Assembly: GCA_002471845.1 (NCBI GenBank)
Contig: DKQT01000039.1
Coordinates: 1-34,478, forward strand
Reading direction: 5' to 3'
Length of the DNA: 34,478 nt
Origin: Fidelibacterota bacterium UBA7301
GTDB lineage: Bacteria > Fidelibacterota > Marinisomatia > Marinisomatales > TCS55
A model generated the notes under the pieces. That model had not been told where the DNA came from and did not search any database. It saw nothing but the letters and a program-made list of their open reading frames with translations. A program made the position numbers and the translations under genes. Positions 31,099-34,478 of this stretch are shown in pieces. Positions within the stretch are counted from its first letter, which is position 1. Every line of letters starts with the position of its first letter.

Positions 31099-32521
31099 AA
31101 GTTTTTTTTGTTAGGGGAAATTGCAAATAAGACCAGAACCGAATCCCAAGCCCGAAATCTGACAAAGAAGTATTTTCAATTTCTTTGGATTGATACTGGG
31201 CTGTAATGGTCAGGTAAGTCAGATCCCGAACATTGATTTCTCCGCCTAATTCCACTTCCATTAATTTGTTGATCGGAGGTGTGGGGTGGGAAGGAGGATC
31301 GTAATCTTTGAGAAATTCTCCTTTTTCATTTACCCATGGGTCATCAAAAGGGGTATCCAAGCCGTTGGCTCCATCCATCAAATAGGAGACATCGATGAAT
31401 GGTTTGATTCTTCCCTTCTTTAATAGTTGAGAATAATGCATTCTTAAATTAATAAAATCGTTTCCCAAATAATGCCCGATTGGAAACCCGCGGTGGGTAT
31501 AGATGTGAGTTGGATGGTAAGACTGATAAACCTGGTTCAAGACATTTGAATATTCAACCCAGATATTGGATGAGTTAAAAGGATATCCCGTTTTTTGAAA
31601 CCCGATTAAATAACCGAACCGATTCAAGTAGAATGCATCTTCCTGGTGAAAGTTGATATCATCTATTATGAATTCACCAAAAATCCTTAATCCTGGGCGG
31701 GGGAAATAGGTTGCCCCGGCATATAAAAATGCGTTTAATCCTTTATTGGTGCTCCCTACATTTTCCCAGGACCAGAAACTGAAAGGATTCAAATATTTTA
31801 ACTCAACAGATTTAGAATATCCTGTGGTTAATACGCCTTCTCCTATGGTAATCGAAATCTTATTTGAATTATATCCAAAGGTGTGAGCATAGAGATAACG
31901 GTTATGAAACATGATGCTATCCAGTTCAATAGCAGAAAAAAGGGCATCAAACTTTCCCATTTCTGCTTTTAGGGTGAACTGATCAAAGGGGCGAGAGTAA
32001 TCGCCGAAAAACATATAACCATCCAACCCATGACCAACCGTGAGAAAATCTCTGCCTCCCTTAATTTCAAAATCCAACTCATCAATACGATGATTGACTG
32101 TAAAGAAGGCCTGGTTAGTATACATGGTTACATTTTTCAATGTTCTGAAAAATCCCCGTTCTGCCTCATGCATATCATAGGTAAGGAACATTGAATTGAG
32201 GACCTGAAAATGGTTCGATTTATATTGATAGTTTGTCATTAAACCATTGCCGATCAAATCAGATTTTTGATGGACACCCTTTATATCCAATCCGTTTTTA
32301 AAATGGATAAAAGATCCAAAACTATGGCCGCTTTTATTGATTGATTTCAGGGATAAATAATCGGCCCAAATATTTTGTTGTTTTGTTTCTTTTTGAAATG
32401 ACCCTGAATGGGTTTCAACCCATTTTTCAGCCTCTTGAAAATCTGTATAAAAAAATTGCCCATGACAAACATGGGCAACGGTTAAAAGAAAAATGAATAG
32501 GTTTTGTTTAACTTCCGTCAA
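31088..32521 (-). CDS. outer-membrane beta-barrel, Wzi / capsule-assembly-like
   Basis: The 477-residue product has a signal peptide (NLFIFLLTVAHVCHGQ) and many alternating strands typical of an outer-membrane barrel, such as GKFDALFSAIELDS, GEFIIDDINF and DFGLGIRFWSYLQF near the C-terminus. The motif LKYLNPFSFWSWENVGSTN and its place between a WbpM-type dehydratase and a GT4 transferase fit the Wzi/capsule-assembly family, which helps attach or organise capsule at the surface. The only in-frame start ahead of the signal is TTG 32521, which overlaps the previous gene by 14 bases and lacks a Shine-Dalgarno. The minus strand has an A8 run (31109-31102) just before the stop. The barrel is confident; the Wzi role is moderate. 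Confidence 0.72.
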   Translation of the reverse strand: MTEVKQNLFIFLLTVAHVCHGQFFYTDFQEAEKWVETHSGSFQKETKQQNIWADYLSLKSINKSGHSFGSFIHFKNGLDIKGVHQKSDLIGNGLMTNYQYKSNHFQVLNSMFLTYDMHEAERGFFRTLKNVTMYTNQAFFTVNHRIDELDFEIKGGRDFLTVGHGLDGYMFFGDYSRPFDQFTLKAEMGKFDALFSAIELDSIMFHNRYLYAHTFGYNSNKISITIGEGVLTTGYSKSVELKYLNPFSFWSWENVGSTNKGLNAFLYAGATYFPRPGLRIFGEFIIDDINFHQEDAFYLNRFGYLIGFQKTGYPFNSSNIWVEYSNVLNQVYQSYHPTHIYTHRGFPIGHYLGNDFINLRMHYSQLLKKGRIKPFIDVSYLMDGANGLDTPFDDPWVNEKGEFLKDYDPPSHPTPPINKLMEVELGGEINVRDLTYLTITAQYQSKEIENTSLSDFGLGIRFWSYLQFPLTKKTSEN

Positions 32522-34415
32522 TTAAAGTTGTTTTTAATCGCTGTTGAACTGTTTTTGAATCGGGTACATATTCTGGGATAAAGTTTTTTAATTCCCGGGT
32601 CACTTCCCCATAATCATATGACCGGGCGGAACTTACAATTTTTCCTACATGATCTAACAGATTATCCCAGTTATACCCGTTTCCATTTTTTAATACCAAA
32701 ATCTTTTCATGGTTTGTATCGTTGATATTTTCATCTTGGGTCTGTAATTCTTCAAACATTTTTTCCCCGGGGCGCATTCCAATATATTCTATTCCAATAT
32801 CAGTTTCAGGCTCCAATCCGCTCAAGCGGATAAGCTCATAAGCTACATCTTTGATATTGACCGGCTTACCCATATCTAACACATAGATCTCACCACCGGT
32901 ACCCATAGCTCCTGCCTGTAAAATAAGAAGGGCCGCTTCGGAAATAGACATGAAGTACCTATGCATATTGGCATCAGTAATTGTAACAGGACCGCCATTT
33001 CTTATTTGTTTCTGAAATGTAGGTATGACACTTCCTGAACTGCCAATCACATTGCCAAAACGAACGGCCATATATTTTACATTGGAATCAATGGATTTAC
33101 TCTGAATCAACTTTTCGGCCACTCGTTTTGTGGCGCCCATAATGTTGGTAGGATTCACTGCTTTATCCGTTGAAACCAATACAAAACGGTTAATTTCGTG
33201 CTCTTCAGAAACATCGATCAAATTCAGAGTGCCCTGAATATTAGTTAGGATAGCTTCCCAGGGATGATCTTCCTGCATTGGAACGTGTTTATAAGCTGCA
33301 GCATGAAATACAACGTCTGGTTTAAAAGAAGAAAAAACCCGGTAAAGCAATGTTTTATCCCTGATGTCGCCTAGGACCGGCTGAAAGGAAACGGGGTGTT
33401 TACTATGTTCACATTCTCTTCCTATATTAAATAAGTTATGTTCACTTTGATCCAACAAAACCAATAAGTCAGGGTCAAAGGTTAAACAATTACGTACCAA
33501 CTCTGCGCCGATTGATCCACCCGCGCCTGTGACCAATACCCGTTTCCCATAAATGTAGTGCGAGATGGAAGATCGATCCAATTCTACCTCTTTACGTCCC
33601 AATAGATCAACCATGGAAACGTCCCGGACAGATTTCATGGACACTTTACCATCTATCAATTCCATGAATGTGGGAACTGTACGGTAAGATTTACCGGTTG
33701 CTTTACAAATGGCTACTATCCGCCGCATTGCAATATTAGAAGCAGTTGGAATACAAATGATAATTTCATCGAAAGGAATTTTTAGATTGGCTAATTCATC
33801 GATCGGGCCCAAGATGGGAATTCCATGAATTGTTGCACCGATTTTTGATGTATTATCATCAACAATTCCGACAACGACATATTTCAATCCTGTATTATCA
33901 CGGATTTCCCGAACGATTTTTTCAGCGCTATCCCCTCCACCAATCATAATCAGTTTTTTTCTGCCCTTTAAAAGTGCATTCTGGGAAAAAATATTTTGGG
34001 TTTGAGCTAAATTACTAAAATACAATCGTACACTGGCACGGCTCGCGCCTAAAAAGATTGTGCATAAAGCGTAGTCAATAAATAATACTGACCTGGGGAA
34101 TCCGCTTAATCCGAATAATAGTGCTAAAATAGAAAGTGCCATTAATGAACCCAGAGAAGAGGCCCTGACAATATTTATGATATCAGAAATGCTCGTATAA
34201 CGCCACATCCCTCGATACATACCAAAAATAGAGAAGGAAATCAGCTTAGCTGTTAAAACAACCGGTATATAGGTAAATAGATTGTTACTGATATAGGCAG
34301 GTATTGAAAAATCGAACCTTAAAAGGAAAGCAATATACAGTGCCCCCAATATGAGGAAAATATCAACGAGTAAAAACTGAACCACGTTTCTCGATTTTTG
34401 AATGGTCTTATTCAT
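32508..34415 (-). CDS. membrane-bound nucleotide-sugar 4,6-dehydratase (PglF/WbpM/CapD type)
   Basis: The 635-residue protein has four N-terminal membrane helices (about 12-32, 46-66, 86-104, 108-126), a first Rossmann-like domain with GGGDSAEKIV (159-168), and a C-terminal SDR domain. There GAGGSIG (297-303) binds NAD(P), and STDKAVNPTNIMGATK (415-430) has the Asp-Lys pair and Met-xxx-Lys that replace Tyr-xxx-Lys in this subfamily. Known members convert UDP-GlcNAc to the 4-keto-6-deoxy sugar, the first step to bacillosamine, QuiNAc or FucNAc. It probably feeds an O-antigen, capsule or glycoprotein glycan. ATG 34415 lacks a clear Shine-Dalgarno. It is the most upstream visible gene of the polysaccharide operon; 34416-34478 shows no gene. 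Confidence 0.93.
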   Translation of the reverse strand: MNKTIQKSRNVVQFLLVDIFLILGALYIAFLLRFDFSIPAYISNNLFTYIPVVLTAKLISFSIFGMYRGMWRYTSISDIINIVRASSLGSLMALSILALLFGLSGFPRSVLFIDYALCTIFLGASRASVRLYFSNLAQTQNIFSQNALLKGRKKLIMIGGGDSAEKIVREIRDNTGLKYVVVGIVDDNTSKIGATIHGIPILGPIDELANLKIPFDEIIICIPTASNIAMRRIVAICKATGKSYRTVPTFMELIDGKVSMKSVRDVSMVDLLGRKEVELDRSSISHYIYGKRVLVTGAGGSIGAELVRNCLTFDPDLLVLLDQSEHNLFNIGRECEHSKHPVSFQPVLGDIRDKTLLYRVFSSFKPDVVFHAAAYKHVPMQEDHPWEAILTNIQGTLNLIDVSEEHEINRFVLVSTDKAVNPTNIMGATKRVAEKLIQSKSIDSNVKYMAVRFGNVIGSSGSVIPTFQKQIRNGGPVTITDANMHRYFMSISEAALLILQAGAMGTGGEIYVLDMGKPVNIKDVAYELIRLSGLEPETDIGIEYIGMRPGEKMFEELQTQDENINDTNHEKILVLKNGNGYNWDNLLDHVGKIVSSARSYDYGEVTRELKNFIPEYVPDSKTVQQRLKTTLIDGS

Positions 34416-34478
34416 GGATTGAAATATTTAAATATACTTGCCCGAGTTTAATAATATAAAGGGGGAAATCTATGTGAT

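Noticed and set aside
1..34478. CRISPR array, tRNA, insertion sequence or prophage
   Set aside because: No regularly spaced direct repeats, no tRNA cloverleaf noticed by eye, and no transposase, integrase or phage structural motifs.

Overview
The window is 34,478 bases of AT-rich bacterial DNA from a diderm (Gram-negative-type) organism. Outer-membrane beta-barrels, a lipoprotein signal, a degenerate EnvC-like protein and a Wzi-like protein point to an outer membrane. A YbeY whose third metal ligand is Asp, the DUF4159/DUF4175/secreted-'asparagine synthetase B' cassette, and frequent TTG/GTG starts suggest the FCB side of Bacteria, most likely Candidatus Marinimicrobia (SAR406) or a relative. 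The placement is inference; no 16S or tRNA gene is present.

Layout. Bases 50-808 (-) hold a TatD-family hydrolase. A divergent + block (942-4246) holds a small membrane protein whose best start is cut off by an in-frame TAG, a secreted TPR protein, a lipoprotein D-aminoacylase-like amidohydrolase, and a decayed cutC gene. A tight - operon (8446 to 4243) reads envC-like, DNA polymerase III delta-prime, metG, with stop/start overlaps. From 8508 a good sigma-70-type promoter drives a stand-alone cyclic-nucleotide-binding protein and an AI-2E/PerM-type membrane protein. Bases 10203-12020 (-) encode an unusual barrel + TPR + SmpA/BamE-like protein.

Bases 12161-19827 (+) are a five-gene, translationally coupled cassette: secreted DUF4159, giant membrane-anchored coiled-coil DUF4175, secreted TPR, secreted GATase-like protein and a GNAT acetyltransferase, closed by a perfect 26-nt palindrome that includes the last stop codon. 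It is the best candidate here for an undescribed envelope-associated system. YjbQ (+) follows and converges on a - block of housekeeping genes: recJ, fabH, acyl-CoA dehydrogenase, 7TM-HD phosphodiesterase (PgpH-like), ybeY, mazG.

Upstream of recJ on the - strand lie a yefM-yoeB toxin-antitoxin pair with paired TGTACA operators, the class A RNase P RNA, whose P12 stem contains a palindromic element, and a coiled-coil zinc-ribbon protein. The right end (29926-34415, -) is the start of a surface-polysaccharide cluster: PglF/WbpM-type dehydratase, Wzi-like barrel, and a GT4 glycosyltransferase whose N-terminus lies upstream of every standard start codon. No CRISPR array, insertion sequence or tRNA gene was seen.
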